NCBI GenBank assembly: GCA_004835665.1
Contig: RBKR01000016.1
Location: 806,001-870,000, forward strand
DNA length: 64,000 nucleotides
Direction of reading: 5' to 3'
From: Phoma sp. XZ068
Lineage: Eukaryota > Ascomycota > Dothideomycetes > Pleosporales > Didymellaceae
Both the position numbers and the translations under genes were made by a program. Positions 54,989-64,000 of this stretch are shown in pieces (position 1 is the first letter of the stretch; the number at the start of each line of letters is the position of its first letter). The notes beneath the pieces are model-generated. The model searched no databases and was not told the DNA's origin. It worked only from the letters and a program-made list of their open reading frames with translations.

Positions 54989-56394
54989 TCACCACAGGCG
55001 GAAAAGCATCCTCAAAACCATACCAAGCAACTTCAACACGACATTAACCAGCAATGCCACGGCCGCAAGCGGGACGAAAACCTGCACGAATTCGAACCAC
55101 CTTGCAGGCCGGACTTCGGTCTCGATCCAGCCCGCGCCTTGCACTTTGTTGCCGTGTTCGTCTTCGCCGAGGCCGTCGTCGGCGGGGAACCGGTTGTGCT
55201 CGATGTAGTACTGTAGGAGGTCATCTTTTTCGCGCCATCGGGCGAGGAGCCAGTCGTTGAAGACTTTTTCGTCGCCGAGGGGGATGTCCTTCGTTGCGAA
55301 GCGGCGCCAATGCATGTTGACGCTCTTTGGGGGCCGGCCTTGGAAGTACGATCCGTAGAGGGAGAAGAGGTCTTGGCCGTATTGGCCGACGGGGACGCCT
55401 TCGTAGGCGAGCGTGCAGTCGTACATGTAGTCGACTGTGTCTCGAAGCTCTTGGAGACAGTATGACAGGCCTGTTGAGCGGGGGAGGAGCGCATGTCGCA
55501 GGTCTGGGATGTCGTTTTTGTCTGCCCACTTCTTCGATGCGATGCGGCCGTTGTTGGATAGATTGGTGCCTTCCGGGAAGATGAGAAGCCACATTGGGTT
55601 CAGGCCTTTGGGATTGGCGCCTGTGACGGCGGCTTCCTGGCGCGTGCTAAGCTTCTTCAATCGGTACTGGAAGCGCTCCTTGTCCGTGGCCCATTTGCGC
55701 GAGAGGAAGATGAAGCCGTAGAACATCATGCCGGTGCCGAGGACGGGGATGTACTTGATGGATTCTTTGAGGATGATGTACAGGTGGCCGTGCATGGAGG
55801 AAGTGTAGGCTATCCACCAGAGGTATAGCCAGTCGGTGTAGATCTGCAGTGGTCAGTATCCAGAGCTTGTGAGACATATCTAGGTAGGCAAACCTGGTGG
55901 TTGGAGATCAGGACCATGCGCTCTGGAAAGTCGCACTCTAAGCGGCCGTCTTTTGTCTTGCGCAGTTGTCCTCGTATGCTCGCGTCGCCGCTGATGCGCA
56001 TCTTGACAGGCGCCCACCAGTACGTCATGGTTGTGACGACGATGCCAAAGTGCTGCTTGGTCATGGCCATCCATGCGTAGAAGAGGTCTCTGCTGTAGTA
56101 GTAGAACGGTGCGCCGATTGCCTGTGTTACGAATATGCTAGGCCATGTCAGTGACCGTCTTCGAGCGAGGCAACCAGAGTGGACCCACGCAACGATGCAT
56201 GCGTTGAAGTAAGTAGCAAAGGCGCACATGCGCAGGAACTGCATGACGGCGCCATGCTTGACCTTGCCGCCCGGGTGGTTGGACGAGGCCCTTGCAGGCA
56301 GCTTGGGTCGCCCGTTCGACTGCTTCTCGTGTGTAGGCACGGATGCAGGCGGAAGTCGCTGCTTCAGCCCCGCGTCTGCTATTGTCGTTTCCAT
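54989..56394 (-). CDS. Lysophospholipid acyltransferase (PlsC/LPLAT, CST26-type)
   Basis: Exons: 56394-56189, 56137-55894, 55843-54989; 434 residues. The acyltransferase boxes are in order: MVLISNHQ|IYTDWLYLWW (NHx4D box, split by intron 2 right after NHQ), a second block KYIPVLGTGMMFYGFIFLSR, the LLIFPEGTNLSN box III, and ALLPRSTGLSYCLQELR box IV. Helices precede the domain (MQFLRMCAFATYFNACIVA...IGAPFYYYSRDLFY), and the C-terminus is a double helix FVQVFVPLAAVALLVNVVLK...GMVLRMLF. This layout fits ER phospholipid-remodelling enzymes of the LCLAT/CST26 group. Intron 1 is a multiple of three, so the unspliced frame stays open; splicing is favoured for its clean GTGGGT/CTGAC/TAG signals. Confidence 0.9.
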
Positions 56395-56881
56395 GCTGGG
56401 TGTGCTCTAGGGTGAGGAAGAGCGTGCGGCGGGGGTGCACGAGGTATACAAGGGGACAGGTGTGCGCGTGCGCAGGTGCTAGGCGGTCGTGGACGGGTGA
56501 GGTGGACCGGAGGGGATCACGGTGTGCTTGGGGCGGTGGAGCAGCAGCGAACGGTAGCAGTGATCATGTAGCCTCGGGGCTATGCATGGCTTCTAGCCGG
56601 AAGTGAATGGAAGCGAAGCTGTCAGACCATCTCACGGTGTCCATCTGGTCTCGGTTCGCACGAGAAACGCTGAGAGAGCTCTCGTTCCGGCCGCTGGTCT
56701 TCCATACTGTTGCATGTGATCCATGAGCCGAATGACGAGAGCGCCCCACTATGCAGGGATCTGGCCACGCGGGAAGGACGCTTGCCAAGCCCTGGGCCTC
56801 GGAACTTTTGTCGCATCGGTGCTTCGCGTCATGGCCAGTGAAGGGTGAGGCGACCGTCACAATGCGAATGCGCCGCAGAGG
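56395..56881. promoter_or_regulatory. Divergent intergenic region, acyltransferase/NAD kinase
   Basis: About 490 bp between divergent starts; both promoters are expected here. Nothing specific recognised. Confidence 0.4.
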
Positions 56882-58186
56882 ATGCACATGACCGTCCAGC
56901 ACCGAGTTCTGCCATGGCGGCTCATCGCCCTCGCACCACGGGGACGGCACTTCTCGACGACGCGGCGCTGTCTTGAAATCAAGCCCATCACGGAGCTGCC
57001 CTCGCGCATCCGCCCTTCGTACGTGCAGTCGCCCACCAACACGCTGCTCAGTCTGCAGTGGCCCTCGCCGCCCCGCAACGTCCTCATCACCAAGAAGAAG
57101 CGCACGCCCAACATCACCGCCTCCGTCATCGAGTTTGCGTCGCACATCCACTCCACTTACCCGTCCATCAATGTCATCCTCGACAACGAGTCCGCGAGCG
57201 AGATACACGAGCAGCTAGCCTTCCCGGTGTATACGTACGACGGCGCTCTGCAAGACCTGTCCGATAAAACTGACCTGGTCTGTACTTTGGGCGGCGATGG
57301 AACGCTGCTCCGCGCCAGCAGCTTGTTCAGCCATGTCGAAAGCGTGCCGCCAGTGCTGAGCTTCGCCATGGGCACCATAGGCTTCCTCGGCGAGTGGAAG
57401 TTCAAGGAGTACAAGCGCGCCTTCCGGGACATGTACATGAGCGGCGCCCCAGACACGTACTCGACCCTGTCTGACTCGCTCGGTGCGAACCCACCAGCGC
57501 CACCAACATCGCCCGATGACCCTCTCGACAAACCGCTCTCATACGCCGATATCCGCGGGAAAGCCATGGGCACGCACCGTAGTGCCAGAGTCTTACTGCG
57601 TAACCGCCTGAAGGTTGGCATCTTTGAGCCGGATGGGACAAGGATTGGCGGCGCAGACGACACCTACGCCCTGAACGAGGTCACTCTTCACCGTGGCTCC
57701 AGCCCACATCTCAAGATCATCGACGTCTACATCAACAACCGCTTCCTCACCGAAGCCGTCGCCGACGGCATGATCATCAGCTCGCCAACCGGCAGTACCG
57801 CCTACAGTCTCTCCAGCGGCGGCAGCATCGTGCACCCGCTCGTCCCATCTCTACTTCTCACACCCATTTGCCCGCGATCACTGTCCTTCAGGCCGCTTCT
57901 GCTGCCTGCTGAAACTCCAATCACGCTACGGCTAGGCGACAAGAACAGAGGGAAGCAGGTTGAGGTGAGCATCGATGGCAACACCGTCACAGAAGGCCTT
58001 GGTTCTGGTATGGAAGTGCGCGTCATGGGCGAAGATGTGAGGACCAAGACCGGCGAGTGGCATGGTGGTGTACCTTGCATAGTCCGCGCTACTGCGGGGA
58101 GAGATGATCAAACCGAGGATCACTGGGTTGGCGGGTTGAACGCGCTGTTGAAATTCAACTACCCATTCGGAGACCAGGACCCTTAG
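56882..58186 (+). CDS. POS5: NAD/NADH kinase, POS5-type (mitochondrial)
   Basis: Makes NADP(H) from NAD(H) and ATP. Single exon, 434 residues. The N-terminus is basic and hydroxylated without acids (VLPWRLIALAPRGRHFSTTR), a good mitochondrial targeting sequence, as in POS5. The NAD kinase motifs are present: TDLVCTLGGDGTLLRAS near residue 137, FAMGTIGFLGEWKF, ALNEVTLHRGSSPHLKIIDV and DGMIISSPTGSTAYSLSSGG then SIVHP, and the later VSIDGNTVTEGL. An acidic Pro-rich loop between the two lobes is fungal-typical. Later in-frame Met codons exist, but the targeting sequence supports the first ones. Confidence 0.95.
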   Translation: MHMTVQHRVLPWRLIALAPRGRHFSTTRRCLEIKPITELPSRIRPSYVQSPTNTLLSLQWPSPPRNVLITKKKRTPNITASVIEFASHIHSTYPSINVILDNESASEIHEQLAFPVYTYDGALQDLSDKTDLVCTLGGDGTLLRASSLFSHVESVPPVLSFAMGTIGFLGEWKFKEYKRAFRDMYMSGAPDTYSTLSDSLGANPPAPPTSPDDPLDKPLSYADIRGKAMGTHRSARVLLRNRLKVGIFEPDGTRIGGADDTYALNEVTLHRGSSPHLKIIDVYINNRFLTEAVADGMIISSPTGSTAYSLSSGGSIVHPLVPSLLLTPICPRSLSFRPLLLPAETPITLRLGDKNRGKQVEVSIDGNTVTEGLGSGMEVRVMGEDVRTKTGEWHGGVPCIVRATAGRDDQTEDHWVGGLNALLKFNYPFGDQDP

Positions 58187-58522
58187 CATGGTCTACTGCA
58201 GTCACGAATACCTTGTAAGAATGCATGTATGTACGAGTGTGATATACCAAAGCTGGCATAGCATGGGTACGGCGTTTAATCTCAAATCATTCAAAGTTAA
58301 TTCTGCCTTCCCGAAGCGTTGCACCTGCCTCACAGCACACATACTTACTCTGTCTTAGTCGCTGCCTCTATGCTCCTGCCATGTCCACCTCTGGCAAGAC
58401 CATTCGCCTGCACATGAGGTCAAAACAACATCTTTAACTCGAGCTTCTTTTTCTAGCACCCCGCATCTGCTAACCACCGCATCAACTGCTTCGCAGCATC
58501 CACTCACTGTTTTGTTACCAAA
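58187..58522. other. Intergenic region
   Basis: About 340 bp between two plus-strand genes, containing a CT-rich stretch before the next start. No gene seen. Confidence 0.4.
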
Positions 58523-59395
58523 ATGCATTCTTGTATCACTACACTTCTCTTCATTGTCTCCACCCTAACCTCAGCACGATATCTCGAGCCCCACACTACC
58601 AACACATGGCACACCAGAGACATGGAAGCAGTCGATGGGTGTCTTGACGCCTCTTGGAGCATGTGGGCTTGGACAGGAACAGCTTACATCTTCTTCAACG
58701 ACCCTAGCGACCTCGCCTTCAATTATGCCATCGCAACCAGCTACAACGAATACTACCCAGCCACCCTGTCAAACCTACTACATGCGCACAACTACCGTAC
58801 CAGATCCGAACACAGCGTTGCCGACTCGGAGCTCTGCGGGTGGTGGAGTGCCGGCTCCGCACGAGTGAACAGCCGCGTCCATGGCAGTATCCTCTGGAAG
58901 TACAGCGATCTCCGCCGCAAGACGGATGTACCTGACTTCAGCAACTCGTCGTCTTGGGAAGCGGTGTCGAGAGACCACATCCCGCCTCATCTGAACACCC
59001 GACCCAGCGATGCAACGTTCAACATTCTGCGCGATGTCCTTATCCAGAACGTCCCCAACGCGGACATATACTACATGTACACCACAGTCCTGACATTAAC
59101 GACCATGATCCTTGGCGTGCTGGCCCTCCAGTTGGCGCTGAAATGTTACACCGACTACGACACAAGGAAGAGAAACGCCGAGAGCTCGTCTGACATCGAG
59201 TTGGACGAGATCAGAGTGCATAGCCTGTCTGGATCCAGTATGCAACGGATGGACCTTGCAGCCAACAGCAAGATGCCTAGTTTCACCACGGAGACTACGA
59301 AACTGGACGCCGCCGGTAACTCAATTACATCGTCTCCTGCTGGCACTATTGCTGATCCGCCGCCTATTTACACTGTTGATGGTGCTGGTCGCTAG
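58523..59395 (+). CDS. Predicted secreted/type I membrane protein, unknown function
   Basis: Single exon, 290 residues. An N-terminal signal peptide (MHSCITTLLFIVSTLTSAR) is followed by an about 165-residue lumenal or extracellular part rich in aromatics and Asn/Ser (DGCLDASWSMWAWTGTAYIF, LCGWWSAGSARVNSRVHGSI). One membrane helix (MYTTVLTLTTMILGVLALQL, near residue 195) precedes a cytosolic acidic Ser/Thr tail ending PPPIYTVDG. I do not recognise the family; the single-exon, single-pass architecture suggests a cell-surface or secretory-pathway protein. Confidence 0.72.
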   Translation: MHSCITTLLFIVSTLTSARYLEPHTTNTWHTRDMEAVDGCLDASWSMWAWTGTAYIFFNDPSDLAFNYAIATSYNEYYPATLSNLLHAHNYRTRSEHSVADSELCGWWSAGSARVNSRVHGSILWKYSDLRRKTDVPDFSNSSSWEAVSRDHIPPHLNTRPSDATFNILRDVLIQNVPNADIYYMYTTVLTLTTMILGVLALQLALKCYTDYDTRKRNAESSSDIELDEIRVHSLSGSSMQRMDLAANSKMPSFTTETTKLDAAGNSITSSPAGTIADPPPIYTVDGAGR

Positions 59396-60207
59396 GCTGT
59401 CTGTGGAAAGTGCTCATGTTTTGGGTTCCGTACGCCGCGTTTGCTGGCTTTCTGTGTCGAATGTTTTATCCTTTGTCTCTCGCGTAGTTCTAAGTGACTT
59501 GTCTGGTCATGCGTTTTTGTCGTTGGGATTCTGTGGTCAGTTGTACTTTTAATCTTGATTCTACTCGTTTTGATACCCATTGATGAAGTGATTCTCTTTG
59601 AGCAAGCTGCTGATCGAAACTGCAACTGTGAAGTCCATTCGCTGTACAAACGCAGTGGTACTGATGTTAAAGGACTGCTCGCCACATTGGCTAACAGCAA
59701 TCGTATGCTCATTTGTAGGACAAGTCACGGATTCCTCCCATCTTTGGAATCAGAGTAGAAGTGTGTAATTCGCTTGCATTCTTTCGATCCAAGATGGCCG
59801 AAGCTCACAGCCCAACACTACAACGGCCGGCCAAGTAATTCCCCCTCCTAATATCGTACCTGCCTCCATCGCCGCAAGAAAAAAAACCCCCCGTCAAACA
59901 TCTAATAAAACATGACAGCACATTTGCCATACGCCGTTCGCCACTCGCCCGGGGTATTGGTCATCTGCTTGCTTTCGAGCGTGGGCTGCCACAAAAACCA
60001 AAAACCGGAAACGCCGTGCACATATACATCGCTTGTTGAAAGGTTCGAGTTCGAGTTCGAGTTCGAAAAGAGGTCGATTTCGAGTTCGAACGGGGAGAAT
60101 AAACGCAGGGTAGGTGGGGTGCTGTTGGTACAAAATAGGGGTAGCGATACAAGACATGCTTTTCTGTTCTTTTCCTTTCCTTTCCTTTTCGATTCTCGTC
60201 GTTGGAA
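59396..60207. other. Intergenic region with short repeats
   Basis: About 810 bp between convergent genes, probably both 3' UTRs. It contains the (TTCGAG) tract listed separately and CT runs around 60169-60188. No gene seen. Confidence 0.45.
60043..60066. repeat. (TTCGAG)4 tract
   Basis: Four tandem hexamers TTCGAG/GAGTTC in the 3' flank of BRE1, about 140 bp past its stop codon. Confidence 0.85.
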
Positions 60208-62447
60208 TTAGAGGTGGACGCGCATCGTGTCGTTGCTGCCAAAGGCCTTGCCGCAGTTGGGGCATTTACGGGCGCGGTTGGTGAGGCGGTCTTGGACGCA
60301 GTCGTGGCAGAAGAGGTGGCCGCAGGTCTTGATGCAGGTGTTCTTGACTCTGCTCTTGCAGATCTGGCATTGCAGCATGGATTCCATGAGGGCTGCGTCG
60401 GAGCTCTGTTCGCCCTTGCTCTTCTTCTTCCAGACCTGGATTTGCTCCTTGAGGCCGTCGACTTGGGCGGCGAGGCCGTCTCGCTCGGTGCAGGCTTCGC
60501 GCTGGGTGTGTCGTGCGGTAAGGTAAGCGGCGTCCTTTGCTTCTACGACCTTCTTGAGCTCGGCAATCTGGCTGACATGCCCTTCTGCAGCGATGGCGTT
60601 CTCGTTGACTTTCTGCTGCAGTTGGCGATGCTGTACCGAGAGCTCGTCCATCTGTGATCGCATCTCTGCGGTCTGCTTCTCGAGCTTGTCGACCAATGAT
60701 CGGCTGAGAGAATCTGCCTCTTTCAACTGCGATACAACCTCGGTCGACTTTGTTGCTTGCAATCGGAGAATGCGAATCTGCTGCTCCATCTCTCCCTTCG
60801 CCTTCATGGCCGCAAAGAACTTCTGGTCTGCCTTGGCCTTGTCTGCGTTTGCTCGTGCAACATTATCCTCCCACGCAGCAAGGTCAGCAATCTTCTTTCC
60901 GGCAATTGCTTGTGCCTTCTTCCATGCAGCTTCCATAGAAGGCAGCTCGCCACTTAGCAGCTTGAGCTGGTTCTCTAAATTGGCAATCTTACCGCGCAAT
61001 TGCTCTGGTGTCGAATCGTCCGTCTCCATGGGCTCTCCTTCTGTTTGGCGCTCAGCAATTTGCAATCGTAATCGTTCGCATTCGGACTCGAGAGCCGCAA
61101 TGCGACTCTCACAAGCCACTACAAGCTCCTTCGACTGAGAACTCGACGCCTCGCTGTCCTTGTGGCTGGTCTCCAAAATATGGTTCTTGGCCACCAGTTC
61201 GTCTCGGGCGTTGCGGATACGCGCAAGATTGGCCTCGGCTTGTGATACTCCGCTTTCAGATTCTGCCAAAGATGTACGAGATTCATCATCAATCTTTATC
61301 CGGTAAGCGGTCCGCTCAGCCTGATACTTTTGTGCTTCTTCTCGTAGTTGAATGTTTGTCGCTTCCAGGTTGTTGATCCTCTTTATGACATCTTCGTGCT
61401 GCGACTTCAGAGCCTTGAAAAGGTCTGTCTTCGCATAGTCGTCATCCGATAACCCAGTCAGCCTGACTTTCAATGCTGACAACTCCTCGGTCAGCTTTTT
61501 GTTCTCTTTTTCCACGTCTTCCAGCTGCGCTTTTCGTTTGGACGCTTCTGCTACGGCTTGGCTTCGCGCAGTTTCCAGTTCCTCACTAACCGCGGGTTCT
61601 GGGCTCGTGCCATTGGTAGCCTCCTTCTTCACACCAGCTGATGGAGTCTCCTCTTTTACCGTGGTTGCTACTGCTGACTGCTCCAATTTTTGAACCTGCT
61701 GGCTCTTGAACCTGTCAATCTTCTTCTCAGCAACCAGATAGCGGTGGGTCGCGGTATCCAATCGATCAGACAGCTGCTCCTTCTCAGTCATAATTTTCTG
61801 AGACTGAACAGCGTGTTCCTTTTGCGCAGCGAGCAACTTTGACAACTGCTGTTCAAGATCGGCGACATCCGGACTTTGAGGTGGATACTTGGCAAAGAGA
61901 GCAGATAGTGAGGACAGAATGGTATCTTTCCGCTTGGACAAGTGTTTCCTGAAGCTGTCGCTGTCTTCGAAAAGAAGGGCGGCAGGCACGGATCGGGAAG
62001 TCGAGTCACCTGACAGCCTTTCTCCACTCAGGATTTTGATCTCGTCAACAAGCTGGCAGTGGGTCAGCGTGATTTACTCGATCGAATTGGAGTGTACTGA
62101 CCTGGTCGAACCATGTGTCGATTGTCCGCAGCTCCTCGTCGTGGTATTTGGAGCGGGTCTCGACCTCGTTGAGCTGAGCCTCGAGGGTGGCCTTTTCTCG
62201 CTTGTACTCGCGCATCTGGCGTAAGATGGCATCTTTCTGGTAGGCCTGCACATCAATGCGGGATTAGCGTGTGATGGAGGCTGCCGAGGCAGAGTGTGCG
62301 AGCGCGGATCGGGGGGCGAACCTCGATGTCATCTTTCCATGGCATGTCAGCGTCTGGATGCGAGCGAGCACCGTTGACGGTCACGGCTTGCCTCTTAGCA
62401 GGAGGGGCAGAATCGTCGTGCCCACTGGGCCTCTTGCGGTCCTCCAT
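60208..62447 (-). CDS. BRE1: E3 ubiquitin ligase BRE1 (histone H2B monoubiquitination)
   Basis: Works with RAD6 to ubiquitinate histone H2B in transcribed chromatin. Exons: 62447-62322, 62245-62102, 62052-60208; introns are 76 and 49 nt and the product is 704 residues, a usual BRE1 length. The start MEDRKRPSGHDDSAPPAKRQ is the common fungal BRE1 N-terminus. Nearly the whole protein is coiled coil from AYQKDAILRQMREYKREKAT onward. The C-terminal RING is complete: CQICKSRVKNTCIKTCGHLF, CHDCVQDRLTNRARKCPNCG. The minus-strand start faces BDP1. Confidence 0.96.
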
Positions 62448-62854
62448 CTTGACGTGGTCAAGCGATGGGGGTGCGACGGTTCTGGCTTCGAGCCTCATCG
62501 GACAGGCGACGCAGGGGAGCAAGTGGAGAGCGCGACAGTCAGATCATGCAACAGAGATGAGGCAGCGGAATGCAGGCGGATGGCGATAGGCGACAGGAGC
62601 GAGCGGGCGGGGTGTCGTGTGAGCCCGGGTGATGTGAGGAGAGGAGTCGAGTGGCCTTGGAAGACAAAACGAAGAGCGCGCCAAGACAGTCGCCACGCTA
62701 GCACCGAGCGGGCAAGGTCGGAGGCGCTTGTCGAGAGTGGGCCCGCCGGTGGACGCGACTCTGTGCGCCGACGGTCGCGCCCACACTCGCTCGCCCACAC
62801 ATGTCGACATAGCAGCACACGGCTGCACCGGGCAGCAAGCAGCACACCGCGACC
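62448..62854. promoter_or_regulatory. Bidirectional promoter BRE1/BDP1
   Basis: About 407 bp between the divergent starts of two nuclear genes. GC-rich; no known motif recognised. Confidence 0.5.
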
Positions 62855-64000
62855 ATGGCCGACGACAGCTCGACCCAGCCGCCGGCGCAGGGAGCCGACA
62901 AGACGCAGGCACCCGCGACCTTTAGCTCCTTCATCAACAAGAACACCTCGGGCAAGAAGTTTGCGCCCAAGGCCGCACGACGACGGCCCGGCGCAGCAGC
63001 AGCGTCGGCGCCCAAACCTGCCGCGCCGCCGCCTGCACTCTCCAGCAGCGAGCCTCAGACGTCGCACGCTGAACCTGGGCCGTCCGGTGCCCCCGCCGAA
63101 CCCACCATCACTGCGCCGCTGCCCACGCCTGCACCCACCCAGGAACCTGCCACCCAGCATGCTGCGCCAGCAACCACCGAACCTCCAAGCACTGCAGTCC
63201 CTACCGCCCAAGAAGCCCCCTCGACACTCGCTGCACCCACACCCACAGTCGAACAGTCTCAACCCACGCAGGCAACCCAAGATGCGTCACAGGCTGCCGA
63301 GTATGATATCGAAGGCACAAGGTCGCCTAAAAGGCGGCGAATCGAGTCACCGTCACGGCAGAGCACACCGACGGTACCAGTAGCTGTCATGGTCCCCTCC
63401 CAGGACGCACAAATCAGCGAAATAATCTCACCGCAACCTCAGTCACAGCCAGAAGAAGCACCTGCTGAAGCTACTTCTACCGACGCCGACACACCTGCTG
63501 TACAGAACAGGGCCCAAAGGGCGCTTCCATGGACGGCTGTCAATCACCCACAAGAGGAGGGAGGGGAGGCTAATGGAGCCGTCGAGCCACCTGCGAAGAA
63601 GAAGCGTGCGCCACCCAAGCCTCGTGGCAAGAAGAAGGCGCCAGGCGCGACAGAGGAGGAGCAACCAGAGAACGGTGACGAGGAAGAGGCAGAGCCCACC
63701 CAAACACGACCCAGCACGAGAGCAAGGGGAAAGCGAGGCGCAGTCGCTGCAGAAGTAGGCGAAGATGGAGAGCCTGTGGAAGCCCCAGCGAAGAAGCCAC
63801 GAAAGCCTAGAAAAGACGCAGGCAAACAACGAGCTGCAGAGGGAGAGACGGTAGATAGCGAAGCAGTCCAGAATGGCGATGAAGCTGCTAAACCCAAACG
63901 CAAGCCACGCGCTCCAAAGAGGAAGCAGTCAACCCCTGCTGAAGGCGAAGACGGCTCAGTGGAACCCAAGCGTCGCGGACGACCACCCCGCGAAGACACC
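62855..64000 (+). CDS. BDP1: TFIIIB subunit BDP1 (B''), N-terminal part, cut by window end
   Basis: Subunit of the RNA polymerase III initiation factor TFIIIB. Only the first 382 codons are in the window and the frame is still open at base 64000. ATG 62855 gives MADDSSTQPPAQGADKTQAP, soon followed by the BDP1 signature SSFINKNTSGKKFAPKAARR. The rest seen here is the disordered region: Ala/Pro/Thr-rich then Lys/Arg/Pro-rich AT-hook-like patches (PKRRRIESPSR, KPKRKPRAPKRKQ, PKRRGRPPRED). The SANT/Myb domain that would confirm the call lies beyond the window. The competing minus-strand frames here are GC-rich shadows. Confidence 0.9.
   Translation, partial: MADDSSTQPPAQGADKTQAPATFSSFINKNTSGKKFAPKAARRRPGAAAASAPKPAAPPPALSSSEPQTSHAEPGPSGAPAEPTITAPLPTPAPTQEPATQHAAPATTEPPSTAVPTAQEAPSTLAAPTPTVEQSQPTQATQDASQAAEYDIEGTRSPKRRRIESPSRQSTPTVPVAVMVPSQDAQISEIISPQPQSQPEEAPAEATSTDADTPAVQNRAQRALPWTAVNHPQEEGGEANGAVEPPAKKKRAPPKPRGKKKAPGATEEEQPENGDEEEAEPTQTRPSTRARGKRGAVAAEVGEDGEPVEAPAKKPRKPRKDAGKQRAAEGETVDSEAVQNGDEAAKPKRKPRAPKRKQSTPAEGEDGSVEPKRRGRPPREDT

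Noticed and set aside
60043..60066. tRNA B-box-like GGTTCGAGT sequence
   Set aside because: It is part of a TTCGAG hexamer repeat with no cloverleaf around it.
62271..63383. 370-codon Arg/Pro-rich plus-strand frame and a 261-codon minus-strand frame at the right end
   Set aside because: Both are GC-rich shadows: the true genes are BRE1 (minus) and BDP1 (plus, ATG 62855), which show family motifs in other frames.

Overview
The window looks like nuclear DNA of a filamentous ascomycete, most likely a Dothideomycete (possibly Pleosporales; inferred from gene content and style, not proven). The protein genes are single, closely packed transcription units on both strands. They are interrupted by short introns, mostly 42-85 nt, with GTRNGT donors, CTRAC-like branch points and YAG acceptors. 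No operons, rRNA, tRNA, CRISPR arrays or intact transposons were seen. I rebuilt exon structures by hand from frame continuity and splice signals; in each multi-exon model given, the exon lengths sum to a multiple of three.

Layout. 1-5668 is gene-poor, with stop-riddled sequence and several pentanucleotide satellites. 5669-16389 is conserved: a CaMKK/Ssp1-type kinase (-), TRAPP subunit BET5 (+), LTV1 (-), LSG1 (+) and a siderophore-type MFS transporter (+). 17546-31477 holds a MIPC-synthase-type glycosyltransferase (-), a multi-pass membrane protein (+) whose 3' end overlaps a small membrane protein (-), the AMPK/SNF1 beta subunit (+), a NIPA-type magnesium transporter (+) and a Mei2-type RNA-binding protein (+). 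31478-35189 is a second gene-poor stretch. RNase MRP subunit RMP1 (+) and a TEX30/KANL3-type hydrolase (-) follow.

37249-51000 reads as an accessory block. It has a protease-like protein with zinc-binding motifs at both ends (-), divergent from a tail-anchored protein (+); a giant ankyrin-CorA fusion (-); a membrane-anchored pepsin-like protein (+); a UPF0303 protein (-); a probable pseudokinase (-); and two tandem paralogous secreted cysteine-containing proteins (-). Conserved genes then resume: a membrane M24 peptidase (-) head-to-head with a GIT1-like MFS transporter (+), an LPLAT acyltransferase (-), a POS5-type NAD kinase (+), a secreted/type I membrane protein (+), the BRE1 ubiquitin ligase (-), and the start of TFIIIB subunit BDP1 (+), which runs off the end.

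Functional links. LTV1 and LSG1 act in cytoplasmic ribosome maturation and share a 224-bp divergent promoter. The CaMKK-type kinase and the SNF1 beta subunit belong to the same energy-sensing axis, about 14 kb apart. BRE1 and BDP1, both nuclear, share a divergent promoter. The best candidates for something undescribed are the protease-like/tail-anchored divergent pair at 37.2-40.3 kb and the accessory block around it.
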